Source: Chaetorhynchus papuensis
Lineage: Eukaryota > Chordata > Aves > Passeriformes > Rhipiduridae
Reading direction: 5' to 3'
Assembly: GCA_013396525.1 (NCBI GenBank)
Contig: VWYX01000389.1
Coordinates: 66,290-130,289, forward strand
Length of the DNA stretch: 64,000 bases
In this document: piece by piece, positions 49,241-61,777 of the stretch
Layout of the letters: each line of letters opens with the position of its first letter
How positions within the stretch are numbered: position 1 is the first letter of the stretch
Position numbers and translations under genes: made by a program
The notes under the pieces: model-generated
Told to the model about the DNA's origin: nothing
The model's input: only the letters and a program-made list of their open reading frames with translations
Database searches by the model: none

Positions 49241-52200
49241 TCAATCTGTTTCAAGTTGTTCAGTAGAGTTGTTTTCTCCCATGAGCAATGCAGAGGCTGT
49301 ACTCCATGCAGAGAGTGCTTGTTGACATGGCTGAACTGGGAACAAGATAAACAGTCAGAGATAAGATCAGGGTGATTCTTTCTGTCTGAGGGGAGCATTT
49401 TTCATCATATGCTTTTTGTGAAGAGATCGTCACTGTGCAGCAATGTGATGTATTAGAAAACTCCGTCCAGGCACAGAGAGTGGGGCTGCTCACTGCGCCA
49501 TGTGCTGCTGGGGTGCCACCTCTCCCCAGGAGAGGTTATCCAGGCTCTGAGGTCCACCAGGAATTTTATCATTTCCTATATTTTGCTTAATAGGTTCACA
49601 GGCTGCTATATAAAACACAGATTTAAAAATCACCCTGTGCTCTCTCAAAGAGCAGAAAGAAGAGATAGAGAAATACAGCAGATGCAGTTATGTTATTCAG
49701 CTGTATTTCTGGGACATGCGTCTCCTGAGGCAGGAAGAACTATAGAAATGATAGAGAGAGAACAATTTTTGCAGAATTGGTACTGCTTTTCACTTTTGCT
49801 TGGAGATGAGTTCAGAGAGAAGAGGGAAGGCAGCCCAAATGGGAATGCAGTACTATTGAAGACTTTGGTACATGTTAGGATGCTGTGACTCAAACCACCA
49901 AGGAAGACTTTTTTGTATAGAGACAAATGATCCAAAATAATTGGGCACTGGTCTGCTGTGCATTGATAAGCCTTAATGGCATGGGATGCTCACAAATAAG
50001 GACAAACTTGCAAGTCAAGCACAGCTCAAGACTTTCACAGTGTCTGGTGGGAATTTTAAAACAGAAGCTCTTTAATGAACTCAAGGAGAATTGTGAATAC
50101 CAAAGAAACCCATCAATTAGAAAAGTTTAAGCGGGTCACCATGCAGGTAATTAGCCACCACAGAAACATCATTCAGTTTATGCTGTGGCTCTCCCTGTCA
50201 TCTACATTTGAATCCTAAATTGAGACTAAAATTTCTGTTATTTTATAAACATAGTCTTTTATAAAGCCAGATTGTACACTGCCAAGTTCATCTTGAATGT
50301 GCATTCCCTGAACAGCAGCTGAAAATACTCTCTTCAGCAATAAGAGCACTTACTCCATGCTGAAAGTTGGTTTTAAATCTGTCGCAGGTGAGGAAGATTG
50401 AAATAGTTGTAGATAGCTCTTAAAATGCCTTCTCCTTCACATATATGTCTTCAGACACATGCTCAGCTGTGCCCGTGTGCTTACAATTTCCAATTTTTAA
50501 AATTATTTTGGTTTTGAATTTATATTGTGGGATCTTTCTGTCTTAAAGTATTTTGTTTCACTTCACATGTTGGTAACGACATCTTAATATACAGTGCACT
50601 TACTGATGTATTACGTAATTATTGCACTACCAAAAATAGTTTTAAAAATCATTGCCTACTGCTCAGTGGTCCCCAAATACAGTGGCCTTTCTCCTGAGGT
50701 TCTGTGCTGCCCCTTCAGACCAATAAGATGTTTTTCCAAAAACACACATTTCTGTATGAATTTCCATTGAAACAAGTACATTTTCAAAGCTTTCTGATTT
50801 TAATGAGGAAGGCCATTTCTTTTGAGGAGGGCAATTTTTTTATTTTTTTTCCTAACAGAAGCTGCCATTGTTACAGCTCTGTCGTTTCAGTGCCAGCACC
50901 ATTGCTAATACTGAGTTCTTTACCCAGCTTTTGTTTTCCCTGACTGCATGCACCACAGTTTGCCTTTTTCCTGCTTGGAGAAGCTCCGGTTGCTTTTTTG
51001 CAGGACTTCTGAGTTTGTCACTCAAACTCTCTTGCCACAGCTCACTGTAGTTTTTGAACTTTTGGTTCTTGTTGAAAGGATCAAAAGTTTTAGATGGTGA
51101 GAAGTGTTTTAGTGTGTGCAGAGAAGCATCTATGAGAGTGAAGAGTTTTCTGATCTTCATATCTACTCATCACTTCCTGTAATTTCCTGTAGGAAAAGAG
51201 GGCAGACGAACTAAGAGGTCCTTTCTACTTTTATTTTCCAATTAGCCATCTTCATGTTTAGAAAACAAAATAGAACACAATAAAGAGAAAATACATAAAA
51301 AGAGGAAAAAAAAAAAAGAAACCAGAAAACATTAAACATGCTCTGATGACAGCTGGGAATTCAGCCCTTCACTATGAATTCTGATTTTGCTTTCTGCTAC
51401 ATCACAGTTTGCTGGCTACTAGCTTTGTCATGGAGTAATTTCCCAGAAATAATTCCTGTTGCACTTTGATCTGCCACTCCTGCAGCTTGTGTGGTAAGGC
51501 ATTTGTGCTGAACTTCATTTGACTTCCTAGTGCCATTGCTTTGTGTACAGTGTTGGAGAATGACTGGGGAGATGAATAATAAAATCAGTAGCAATATTAC
51601 GTTATAGTCACTACAGTATTGTGTAAAGACAGTCTGCAAGGACACATAAGGAAATTTTGTAGAAATAAATATTTAACTCATGGCTGAAAATTACCCTTAA
51701 TTAATATATTACACATGATACAGTTTATTCGGAAACAAGCATTCTCAAGTATTTTAGTACTACTTTCTTGCATTCCTTCCTGATATATTCTGTTTCATTT
51801 TGCCTCATGCATCCTGTCTAATCACAGTAAAAAAAAAATTTGTAGTTAGCAGGATGCTAGCCAGATACTCCCTTTCTGTCTTCGCTTCTGATGTTTCAGA
51901 AAGATACACATGCATTTTCTCAAAGCAGTGTTGTGTAACTCCCTACTGTAATGGTTTATGTTAACTTTGAAAGGCAAGTAGGACTTTCTGATTTTTAATG
52001 TAGATTAAGATTAGTATTAAACATAAGTAAGGCAAATAATACAAGAGAAATAGAAATTGTGTTATTTCCTAGAGCCTTAAGGGCTGGCAATTAAAAGTAG
52101 AGGGCTAAGCTTGGCATAAGTCAGTTAATTTTTTCTCAGGCATGTATTGATGACAAGTTAGACTAGTTAAATCAAATAATGGAATGGGTTTAGTAGCTCT

Positions 52201-52627
52201 GCTCATTTCTGAAAATCACAATCAGTAATAGTCAGTTCCAAATGTTAATTTCTGTATATAGAATGGCATTTTTTGGCCTTCATCATAGGTACGACATTGA
52301 GATTCACAGACTCTGCAAATCTACAGGGAATACAGAAAAATAAGTTAATAAAATAACTCCCAGTAAACTATGAGGAGTACAAGATAAATGAAAGACAAAA
52401 TTAAGTAGCTTTGGGCACACTTGGCATAGATTCAAATTTGTATGTAAAACAATAAAAGTTCATCTTGTTTTGTCTTACATTTTCCTCTTTGTACCATGCA
52501 ACGCCTTCAAGGTTAATTTCAGGGGTAGCAAAAGTTAAATTAACTTGTGAATAGCAAGTTTTAGAAGTGATGGTTCCTTGGTATAAGCAGGTGTCTGGGT
52601 TAAGTTAATGCTGAGGGCAGGGAAAAT

Positions 52628-52669
52628 GGGAGCCAAATAATGGGAGCCAAATAATGGGAGCCAAATAAT
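52628..52669. repeat. 14-bp unit in three perfect tandem copies
   Basis: GGGAGCCAAATAAT repeated exactly three times in intron 2 of ITGA2. Perfect copies suggest a recent, possibly polymorphic, array. Confidence 0.96.
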
Positions 52670-55033
52670 GGATCGAGCAAAATTATGCATGCTGAAAGGG
52701 AGAGAGCAGCTTTTAGCAAACGCTGGGGATGATATTAGTCTCTAGTTTATGTCAGTAGCAGGGGTGAAACTTGGAGTTAGCTTGGAGTCAGGCTCAAATT
52801 TGGGGTCAGCTAGTGCTCAAGCATGCTACTGTTCCTCTTCTTCTCTGGTTCTCACAGTTTGTGAGTGAAACTGTGTGCTCTGGGCTCTCAGGAAAACCTG
52901 TGGCCTCACAGTAGTGCCAGCACAACGCAGAGATTCACAGTGAGTTTCATGACCAGATGGGAGTGGCTGCAGGGGGTATTTCCAAGACACAAGGTCATTC
53001 TCTGAATGGTTGCTGTCATCCTGCAAGGACTCTGAAATGTTTGCCGTCTGGGAAACTTAGAAAAAACATACAAGTGTTTATAAATGTGCACAGTGCAATG
53101 TTCAGCCTGACAGTTAATGCTGGAAAGCTGTTCCATTTCAGATGTTGCACATGAAGTGTTGCCACCCATTTTAAAACTGTTTCCTGTTTCCATGAAAGCT
53201 CTTAACCCTTCTCTCCCATCAGCCCAGTTAGCATTTTAAAGCTGTACCAAACTCGGTAGTACCCAGCAAGGTGGGAGAGTGTGACGCCACGTCTTCCTCC
53301 TCTTCTTCCTCCCACTATTGACCAGCTCCAGCCCTCTGTGTCACTGCAAGCTTTTGCAGATTATGTTATCTGCTGGCACATGACCAGTGCAGTAGTTGCT
53401 TATGATCTCTGTTTATTTGGTACTGAGCTGAGGCAGTTCTGGTTTTCACTGTGCATAAAAGACTCAGAAACACATTAAATAAGAAAATCAGAGGCTTCCT
53501 CATGGTTACTGTAATGTACAGTATTTTGATAGAGAGAGGTGTTTATATGAAACTAAGCTGCATATTTAGAGATGCTGGAAGCACACAAAGTCCTGTTCCT
53601 GCTGCCTGCATAATCACTGTTTTCCAACAAGGTAATTGAGAAGGAGTTAGGCATTCTTAAAATATCCAGACACACAAGAAAGAGAATCTGAAACAAAACC
53701 CTCAGTCGAACTGGTAAAATAATGTTACTTGTGTTTAATTGAGGTGAAATAAACTAAAAAACGAATTTGCAGACAGCAGTATTTTCTCTGAGCAAACAAG
53801 AAAGGTCTAAAACTCTTTCTTGTGCATCTAAAACTCTTTTTTGTCACAACCATTTTATTCAAAGTAGTAATAACATCGCAGCAGTAAAATCAGATGATCC
53901 CTAGGAAGTTAATATTATATATAGCAATTGCTTTGAAATATAATATTTTCATGAATTTTTTTAATAGTGCAAAGTATATTTGTGCTAGCTACCTATAAAA
54001 TCTTAGAGAATAAACATTTTGCTTTAAACAGCCTATTGACACACTAAAAACAATGGTTTCTAATGGAACTCAATATTCTCTATTGGGCCCCCATTACTTG
54101 TCCTCTTACAGTCCCCAAAATGCATTAATTATTACCATGGATTGTTCTGTTTGAAAATAATGTCATAGTGCTGCTAGAGCAAGTACCCATAGTCCCTCCT
54201 TTCCAATAATCTGTTTTATTTTTAATAACCCTTGAGATCATCTTTTAGAGAGTTGTGATGAAAAATAGGTGTTCTTAAGCAGTATTCCCAGAGGGTGAAC
54301 TAAACAGTTTTGTGAAGGCTTTCAGATAAAGATTAAAGGAGTCTTGAAGAGAAGATATTGGAGGGGAAACCTTATGGCAGATGAAGAAATGAGTCAGAGA
54401 ATATGAATCACTTTGTATTGCAGGCAAAATTATCACAAGTATTAACTTTCTTGCTCAAGATTAGAGACTTTATGCAGCAGATTGTTACCACTGGCAGTAT
54501 TTTCTTTCTGACTCAGTGTTATCAAGGTGTGGTAGTGTTCAAGCTCAGACAGAAGTGTTTGACTGTTGCTGAGCAGATCCTGTAGAAAACTTTTCTTATC
54601 AGTTAAAAGGATAACCTAAAAGGAATCAGTTAACCATTAACAGACAGAACAATAAATAATATGTCGCTTGATCCTCAACATATCTATTTCTAAATTTTTG
54701 TGTATCTGTATAAATTAGTATCTTCACTGTATTTCTTCTGACCTATGACATAAAGTCACATTAAAAACAGTACAAGTGCTTGAGGAAATTGAATCCCCAA
54801 AGGCTCTGCCATTCTTCTTCTCCACCAAAGCTGCCTGTGGTGAATCCAGTGTAATGTATTGACATGCAAGTAAAGCTACTGAACAGGTCTGGGGAAGACT
54901 CCTGCACCTGAATGCCTCAGGTGCTATATCTCCGGAAAGCCTCTTTTACCTGTTACCCATAGTGTGCCATGCAATGCTGCTGCTGAACTTTTCCAGCATC
55001 ATTAAGGATCTAATGACATTCCTTTTCCTCTAG

Positions 55034-55143
55034 GTTGTTGGTTGGATCACCCTGGAGTGGGTATCCTGCTAACAGAACTGGAGATATATATGCGTGTCCT
55101 GTTGGTGTGTCCAAAAACACATGCAAAAAACTGAATTTACAAG
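55034..55143 (+). CDS. ITGA2: ITGA2 exon 3 (propeller blade 1)
   Basis: Acceptor TTTTCCTCTAG and donor GTACGT. It completes W and reads LLVGSPGVGYPANRTGDIYA then CPVGVSKNTCKKLNLQ. LLVGSP is an FG-GAP repeat landmark. Human has LLVGSPWSGFPENRMGDVYK then CPVDLSTATCEKLNLQ. The cysteines are conserved and the bird gains an NRT sequon. It ends with one base of an alanine codon. Confidence 0.96.
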
Positions 55144-55254
55144 GTACGTTCTAACTGGCAATGACTTTCTGCAAATGTTCAGTTTTCCCTTGTGTATGTA
55201 TGAGGCCAATCTATTTTATTTAGACTTTTTCTAACTAGCTGTCCTCATAATCTC

Positions 55255-55835
55255 CGATTCTGTGGGGTGTGTATGTGCTGCAAGGCCTCAGTGCCAGCTG
55301 CTGATGAAACCTGTGTCTGTCTGAACAAAAATTGGTGCCTGGCACTGGAGTCAGGCCAGGTGGTGCCAGCTGCTGGAGGCACGGGGGTCTCAGTGTCACC
55401 TACTGGAGCAACTGGGGTCTTTACCCTGCAGCTATGGGGCAGGAACAGCGAGGGTCCCAAAGCCAGTGGCTGGCCAACGCAGGGCTCGGTGTCACTGAAG
55501 GGCTCCATGCTGGCATCCAGGGGCGGGTGCCTGGGGGGGCAAGGGTCTCTACTTTCCCTAAACCAAGTAGGGGTGGGCACCTGTGTTTGCCAGCTAAGCG
55601 TAAAATGGAGTTCCAGTCTGGATACAGTGGAAATACAGGGCAGCAGAGTGTGCTGGGTTGCCTCCCTTATGTTTAATTGTGGTGCAGACCATTTCTGCCC
55701 TCCACTGCCCCTTCCAGTTTTCTGTCTAAAGCCTGATACTGGCTCAGAGGAGTCTGGTGTCCTGAGGAATGTAACAGTAGCTGCTCGGCTGCAGCTACTC
55801 AGCCAGCCAAAAAAATGCCATAGGTAGATCATTTT
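55255..55835. other. Unidentified GC-rich block in ITGA2 intron 3, open on both strands
   Basis: A block of about 580 bases, distinctly richer in G and C than its surroundings, starts 110 bases after exon 3. It has long open frames on both strands: 55267-55827 plus (186 codons) and 55245-55832 minus (195 codons). GTGCCAGCTGCTG occurs twice (near 55290 and 55364) and GGTGTCAC/AGTGTCAC twice, hinting at a decayed minisatellite. Neither protein frame shows a domain I recognise. A repeat or mobile-element remnant is more likely than a gene. Confidence 0.4.
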
Positions 55836-56092
55836 ATTCCTCTCTTCTGCCTTCAGCTCTTGAGAGCAGATACTCTATATGGCCATACTTAATTCATGTC
55901 TGTAGTTAATGGTTAGCATTTTTTTTCCCAAAGATTGGCTTTTGTTTCTTTTGTCTCAGAATTGTGCGCAGCCATTTGGAAAAGGTGGCTTAGATTCGGA
56001 AAAAGCAAGTTTTTGAAAAGAATTCTAACTTAGTAAATTGCTTCTACATCTTATTTATTATTCTGTCATTACTTAATCTAATTTTATTTCAG

Positions 56093-56184
56093 CTTTAATA
56101 AATATTCCAAATGTGACTGAAATTAAAGAGGACATGAACCTTGGCTTGACTCTGATACAGAACCCAAAAACGGGAGGATTTTTG
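56093..56184 (+). CDS. ITGA2: ITGA2 exon 4 (propeller)
   Basis: Acceptor TTTATTTCAG and donor GTATGT. Two bases complete alanine, then LINIPNVTEIKEDMNLGLTL and IQNPKTGGFL, ending in phase 0. Human has SIPNVTEMKTNMSLGLILTR followed by NMGTGGFL. The NVT sequon is kept. Confidence 0.97.
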
Positions 56185-59105
56185 GTATGTATCAAGATCC
56201 TATTCAGTACAGACAAACTCCTGAGGAGACTGTACAAACTAGAATTGTCCACATATTTTCATGAGTCCAAGCTAAATGTATTATATTATGCAGCATGGAT
56301 TAGTATATCTTTTGCGTATTTTTAAATATTGCATCCCACTGCAATTACCTAGGGTCCAAAATAAATTGTGAAATGTACCATTAATGCAGGAGTATTGTGA
56401 AGGCTCTCCTTCATCATTTACCTAAGCATCCTATCCTAATTAATGACTCAGTAATTTAAGTCAGACAATATACACAAGAATATGTCCACCATTAAATTCT
56501 TTAAGGCAGACTTGTATAGTTCTGATTGTGCTTTCAAAAGACTTTATATAATCTCTCCTCCCTCATTTGCACTAGCACAGGCACCTGTTTTCCTGAGATA
56601 TTAGGATTTCTAGTCCCAGGGATTTGTGATGTGTTTTATTTGGTTAGCGAGCTGGAGGAGGATGCATTTTCTCTGTGTACGTTCCACAAACCACTGTCCT
56701 TGAAGCCTGCAAAACAGAACTCTTACTCAAAAGGAAGTGAATGCCTGTTTCATGTGCTTTTTTATGATCCTAGTCATAAGCATGAAACTGTTGCTGTGTA
56801 GGTGTATTCCACTTTGATGTAGCCATGTGCAGTAAATAAGTGAAACAATAAATTACAGACAGAAGACCTTTAGGGTGTCCTTAAGCTTTGTAATTTTTGT
56901 TGCATCTTCCTAGTAATCACAAAAGTGTTCAAATATTTATTGTATTCATTAATACATAGCTCAGTTTACTGAAGTGCTTAGAAGCATGCTTAATTCCAAC
57001 TCCTTCAGCAGCTCTCTTGGAATTAGTAAAGTTACTCATAACTTCAAAATGCAGCAACAGGGCTTTTCTTGACTTGTGGCTTGAAAAGGCACTGATTAGA
57101 AAAATCTTATTCTGTCTCTTATACAATACTTTCAATTACAGTTAATGTCCTATGCATACCCACTTTTAATCAGTGTAACTGCAGTGTTTTAAAATATCTC
57201 ATGCAGGAAAATTTGTATTTTCTAGTAATATTTGAACTTCTCTCAGTTAAAAAGAATTTCCTGCTCCATATGTTATTGATTGACTCTCCTGAAATTTTAT
57301 AAATTTAAAAAAAAAAAAAGGTTGAATTCTAAGACACAAACAGCCACATCTTTGTCAACAGGGCTTCTTTTTGACATGAGGAGAACGGGGTACTGGAGAC
57401 AGGTGCATATCTGTGACTCAGCCTCAACAGATACCAAAAGCCCCAACAGTTAGTTGTGGCAGGTATTGGACCACATGCGTGGACTGCCTGCTCATAATTG
57501 CAAGCTGCTGCCAGCCAGGACTTTGCTCTGAGACTCTGTCTGTGGCAGCTGGCCACTGTGATGGGCTCTTTGGGTTATTTCAGGGTTTCCCCCTCCCAGC
57601 TCACTGGTCTCCTTCCTCCTGTGGCGCTGTCAGCTCCATCTGCCTGTCCCAGTGTGTGCTGCATGCTCAGTCCCTGGGCTGCTTGGCTTGGAATGTGACC
57701 CAGGCTGGCGTGTCTGTGCTGCAGCTCCTGAGCCCTGCTGGTTCAGCTGCTTGATGCCATGGGATTGCTTCCCACAGGTATTCTAAGTACAGGGCAGTCA
57801 TTTCCCACACGCTCATTACATTTTTCTGAGGCATGCTTAGTCCTGTTGGAGAGGTGCTGAAGAATTTCACTGACGGTTAACAACATTTTTCTGGATTTCC
57901 TGACTAAATTTTTATCAGTTCATTTTCTGGGCAGTGCGGTGCCTTTAGTTGAAAGAAGTAGCTCTCATTTCCCTGCATGTAAAATCTCCTTTTTGTATTT
58001 GACACCCCACAATCACTCACCTTTCTCCTTTGCCTTGCTAAACAAATACAGAGTTTTTTGGCTGAAACGTGCTTTTTGAAATACACCTCTCTCAAAACTT
58101 CAGGGACCAGGTCTGTGCTGTATTCCACGTGAGTCTTTCCCAGGCACTATACCGTGTATTTGGTATTTCCCCTACTCAACAGCTTCTCATCACACGTCTT
58201 TAAGCTGTATTTGCTCTGTATGCTGGCTGCGTGCTTGCTGTCACCCTGCAGTCACCCAGGGCCCGATCCTTCTGCTTCTCTCCCTTCCATTCTGTGACCT
58301 TCCAGTTTGTGTCCATATTTCTTACTGTTAGTCCTGAAGGCCAAGGCTATGCCCCTTTATAATATTCTGCCTTTCAAGTTCATCGGTTCTTGACATGTGA
58401 TCTCCCCTTCATTAATGATGCATCTTGAATTTCTGACTTATTCAGCGCTAGAACATTAGAGTTTTCCCCTTTTTCTTTCTGAAGATCAACAAAGATTATT
58501 TGCACGTTTTTGCTTTTTGCTCCAAGATTAACATCACAATTTTGAACTCCCACCAATTAAAAAAAAAAATAGAAAATAGACAAATAAGACTGATATAAAA
58601 AGAACTTTAAATTAACTTTAAAGGCCCGTAACTCTCCTCCAGCTTCATAGTTACAATTATAGATGATTTATTTTGCACCTTTCACCTCTCTAAAAATCTA
58701 TCTTTTCCAGTAAGAACTAACCATGCCCCATGTAGCAGCTAAAAAAGCACTTATCTCAAGATCAGATAATGTGGATATACTTCCTTTCTCATCAAGAAAA
58801 TCCACCATCTGGTCAATTATCTTAGGATAGTTTGATGTTGCGTCTCTGATTTAGCTCATTTTCTACTTACTTTTGAATTTAATTGCTTTTTTTTACCCCC
58901 CTCCCCCCCGATATTCTTGAGGAAAGTGTAATAGGCCCTCTTTCCCTAAACAGAGGTGGTGCAACCAGAGTGTATATATAAGGAAGCTATAATTTCTCAC
59001 AGAACAGTTGGAGAGGGGTTATGCAGAGGTTATATTTATTTCCTTAGGTTTCTCTACTATTTTCTTTTAAGAAGGAAATACACCCACCGATTCTCCACCT
59101 CAACC

Positions 59106-59109
59106 CACA

Positions 59110-59143
<34 letters not shown>
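59106..59143. repeat. (CA)n microsatellite
   Basis: CA dinucleotides with one T interruption, in ITGA2 intron 4, just upstream of the intronic CpG island. Confidence 0.96.
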
Positions 59144-59279
59144 ACTCCCTCTACATTCTCACGACAAAATGCTGTCTTAATATGTGGTTGATATAAGCAC
59201 ATACAAAGACGTATAAAAAGGTAAAAAATAGCTGGTCGATCCCGATGAAAATACAGGTTTTTTTGCAGATTGTTTTCAG

Positions 59280-59660
59280 CACCGAAGCAAGGTTGTTTTC
59301 CCCCGAAGTCAATGAACACGCAGCCGGGGGTGGAGGCGGTGGGGTGCGGGGCCAGGGGCAGGCTCCTCCCGTTGGTGAGAGTGGGACAGTGCTCACAGCG
59401 AGGGGGAAGACGAGGCAGTTTAACCTGTAAAAGCGGGGTGAATTCCCTTTGGGACGAGGCTTTCGGAGGAGTCCGAGCGGTCTCCGCGCTCCGCTCACGG
59501 CCCCGCATGCCCGGGGCGCTGCCGCCACCTGCCGGCCACGGGCGGGGCTGCAGCGCGGGGTGCGCACATGGAGCGCCCGGCCCGCGGGATGCGCACTGCG
59601 ATAGCACCGGCACCGGCACCGGCACCGGCACCGGCACCGGCACCGGCAGCAAAACCTCCC
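59280..59660. promoter_or_regulatory. Intronic CpG island in ITGA2 intron 4
   Basis: The sequence changes from AT-rich to strongly CpG-rich for about 380 bases, then back again just before exon 5. It contains GC-box-like GGGCGGGGC near 59540, dense CG dinucleotides and a CACCGG array. Such intragenic islands often mark alternative or antisense promoters. No convincing first exon joined to ITGA2 exon 5 is visible. Open frames here (59044-59691 minus, 59270-59731 plus) look like by-products of GC content. Confidence 0.55.
59605..59646. repeat. (CACCGG)7 hexamer array
   Basis: Seven perfect CACCGG units inside the intronic CpG island. Each unit carries a CpG, so length change would change local methylation targets. 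Confidence 0.97.
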
Positions 59661-59832
59661 CGTCAGAGCCTGTCACAGGGGTTACACTCACCGGAGGGAT
59701 TTGGCCTGGTAACCCAAGAGAGCTTTGCTGATCTCATATCTTAGTCGTCCTTTTTGTGGTGATTTTGTGTATAGATAATGGTGAGACAAGTATTTGTTGT
59801 TTTTAAGCTTCTTTTTGTTGTTATTTTTTAAG

Positions 59833-59947
59833 ACTTGTGGTCCCTTGTGGGCACAGCAGTGTGGAAGACAATACTATGCAACAGGAGTTTGTTCTGAAAT
59901 CAGTCCAAGTTTCGAGATCCTAAGAAGCTTTTCTCCTGCTGTTCAAA
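59833..59947 (+). CDS. ITGA2: ITGA2 exon 5 (propeller blade 2, before I domain)
   Basis: Acceptor after a T-rich tract (TTTTTTAAG), donor GTAAGG. Thirty-eight codons read TCGPLWAQQCGRQYYATGVC and SEISPSFEILRSFSPAVQ plus one base. Human has TCGPLWAQQCGNQYYTTGVC. It ends just before the I domain insertion. Confidence 0.97.
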
Positions 59948-59977
59948 GTAAGGCAACATGTGCAAAAGAGATTCAAT

Positions 59978-60020
59978 TAAAAAAAAAACAAAAAAAAACC
60001 AAAAAAAACCAACCCAAACA
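59978..60020. repeat. A-rich tract with CC interruptions, 30 bases after exon 5
   Basis: A-runs broken by C and CC, close to the exon 5 donor in the intron. Similar to the tracts at 49149-49240 and 63885-63965. Confidence 0.85.
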
Positions 60021-60362
60021 AACATATCAAACAATAGCAACATATATTGTCTTGGGGACTGTTAATTTTGATTTCTTAAAAAAATGTATGTGCCAAAAGC
60101 AAAGTCCTGTGGTTGATATGTAAAGACTGACAAATTGTGGTCCAATGCTGAAGTGAATATGGTCCCAATCCTCTGTATTCAGGGGCATTGCACCAGGGCA
60201 GGCTCAAAACCTGCATATGCTCCTACTGAGTCCTCATTCTGGCAAAGCCTTCTGATCCAAAGTGTTGCCTGTGTGAGACCTAAATATGCACCTCTGGATT
60301 TAGCTGAAGAGTATATTGAGGCTGCAAGTGCATTTAACACCCACTTCTTATTTTTGTTTTAG

Positions 60363-60490
60363 AGTGTTCTTCTGTTATAGATATTGTGGTGGTTTGTGAT
60401 GAGTCAAACAGCATTTATCCCTGGGATGCAGTGAGAGCATTTTTGAAAAAATTTGTACAAGGCTTAGACATAGGCGTTAACAAGACTCAG
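60363..60490 (+). CDS. ITGA2: ITGA2 exon 6 (I domain start, MIDAS DxSxS)
   Basis: Acceptor TTTTGTTTTAG and donor GTAAGT. The split codon becomes lysine, then CSSVIDIVVVCDESNSIYPW and DAVRAFLKKFVQGLDIGVNK, then TQ. DESNS at 60398-60412 is the DxSxS metal-binding motif of the I (vWA) domain, which coordinates Mg2+ for collagen binding. It ends in phase 0. Confidence 0.98.
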
Positions 60491-61628
60491 GTAAGTCAAA
60501 GACATATTCAAGAAAGACCAAAAAAACCCCAAACAGAACAAAACCTAAAATAATCAATTTTAAAGGAAACCAAGCATGATTTTGTATAACTTCAGTGTCT
60601 TCCTCAAAGCCAAAGATTACACAGTTATCCTATCCAGTGCTGGGGATTTTATCTTACGGTTATCCTATTTCAAAAGGGATTAGTAATTTGATCCAAAATA
60701 CAAGTTAACTGAAATAGAAGTCTAGGTTGTATCTAGGGGAGTCAGATCTCTTTCATGCATTAGGTGTAAAAGTAGTTGAAAATATAGCCTTTGGGGATGT
60801 GATAAAAGTAGAACAGATTTTTAATGGGTTTTTCACAGAGCTCTTACTTTCCAACTGCTCCATCTCTAAAACAGGAGCTTTTCCTGCTGGTTTACTCACT
60901 GATCTTTGAGGGGTTTTTTTTCCTTTTGATTTGATGATGGTAAGGAAAATTTTATTGCCTTTTTTTGTTTTAAACATCTTCTGTCTTTACAGTTGTCCAT
61001 TTTCCCTAAACAGTTCTGAGAACAAAGACTGGGGCACTGGAAATCTCTCTCCCAAAGGCTGCCTTCTTCCTTGGGCTACTTTGGAAGTGAGGTGCTTAAA
61101 AGCTAGGCTTCCTCCTCAGTTCTTTCTGAACCTCACCTTCAGCACCTTCTCTTTTTTTCTATCTTTTTAAATGTACATCTTATCATACGTCTTCAGCTTC
61201 ACCTATATTAAAAATAAGTAGGGTTTGCAGTGCTGTAAAGTAACTAACCTTGAGGACTTCCTTAGAAGAGATCAGACTGAGGTGCTCTCAGCTTGTAGAA
61301 CTATTGCTGTTTTCTTATTTTACCCTGAGCTCCTTGTATTATTGCTCTCCATCAGCTCTTCCAGAAGTAACTGAGCAAACATTTAATGTCCACTGTTTCA
61401 GACTGTTTGCAGTAACATATTGTAGTCCATAACAAATGATATAAAGTGCAACAGCATTTTAGCTTTCCTTGCTTTTCAAATGTGTTAACATTAATAGATT
61501 TTATATGTGTTGAAAGAAAACCGTGCATCTGCAGACCTTTTATGCCAACCTGACACATAAGTAAGCATCATGATTCTATGTAACTAATTGTAAAGCGTCA
61601 TAATCTAACATAACTTTTTATTGCATAG

Positions 61629-61777
61629 GTGGGTTTAATTCAGTATGCTAATGATCCCCGCGTGGTCTTCAACTTGAATACGTATCAAACAAAGGAGGAG
61701 ATTGTTAAAGCAATGGAGAACACGACTCAGCGGGGAGGAGATCTCACTAATACTTTCAAAGCCATTGACAATGCAAG
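61629..61777 (+). CDS. ITGA2: ITGA2 exon 7 (I domain, MIDAS threonine)
   Basis: Acceptor TTATTGCATAG and donor GTGAGA. It reads VGLIQYANDPRVVFNLNTYQ, then TKEEIVKAMENTTQRGGDLT and NTFKAIDNA plus two bases of arginine. The MIDAS threonine is the ACT at 61746-61748 in GGDLT. NTT adds a sequon where human has TSQ. Confidence 0.98.

Larger units (their letters stand above)
47112..55033 (+). other. ITGA2: ITGA2 intron 2
   Basis: About 7.9 kb. It contains an assembly gap (47543-47567), a short CR1 tail at 48783-48846, an A-rich tract at 49149-49240 and a 14-base triplicated unit at 52628-52669. No gene seen in the rest. Confidence 0.85.
56185..59832 (+). other. ITGA2: ITGA2 intron 4
   Basis: About 3.65 kb. 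It has a mildly GC-rich stretch near 57400-57780 with no domain seen, a CA microsatellite at 59106-59143 and a CpG island at about 59280-59660, listed separately. No other gene visible. Confidence 0.85.

Noticed and set aside
59044..59731. A 215-codon minus frame and a 153-codon plus frame
   Set aside because: They run through a CA microsatellite, the CACCGG array and a CpG island. The repeated PV and TG runs are repeat translations, not a protein.
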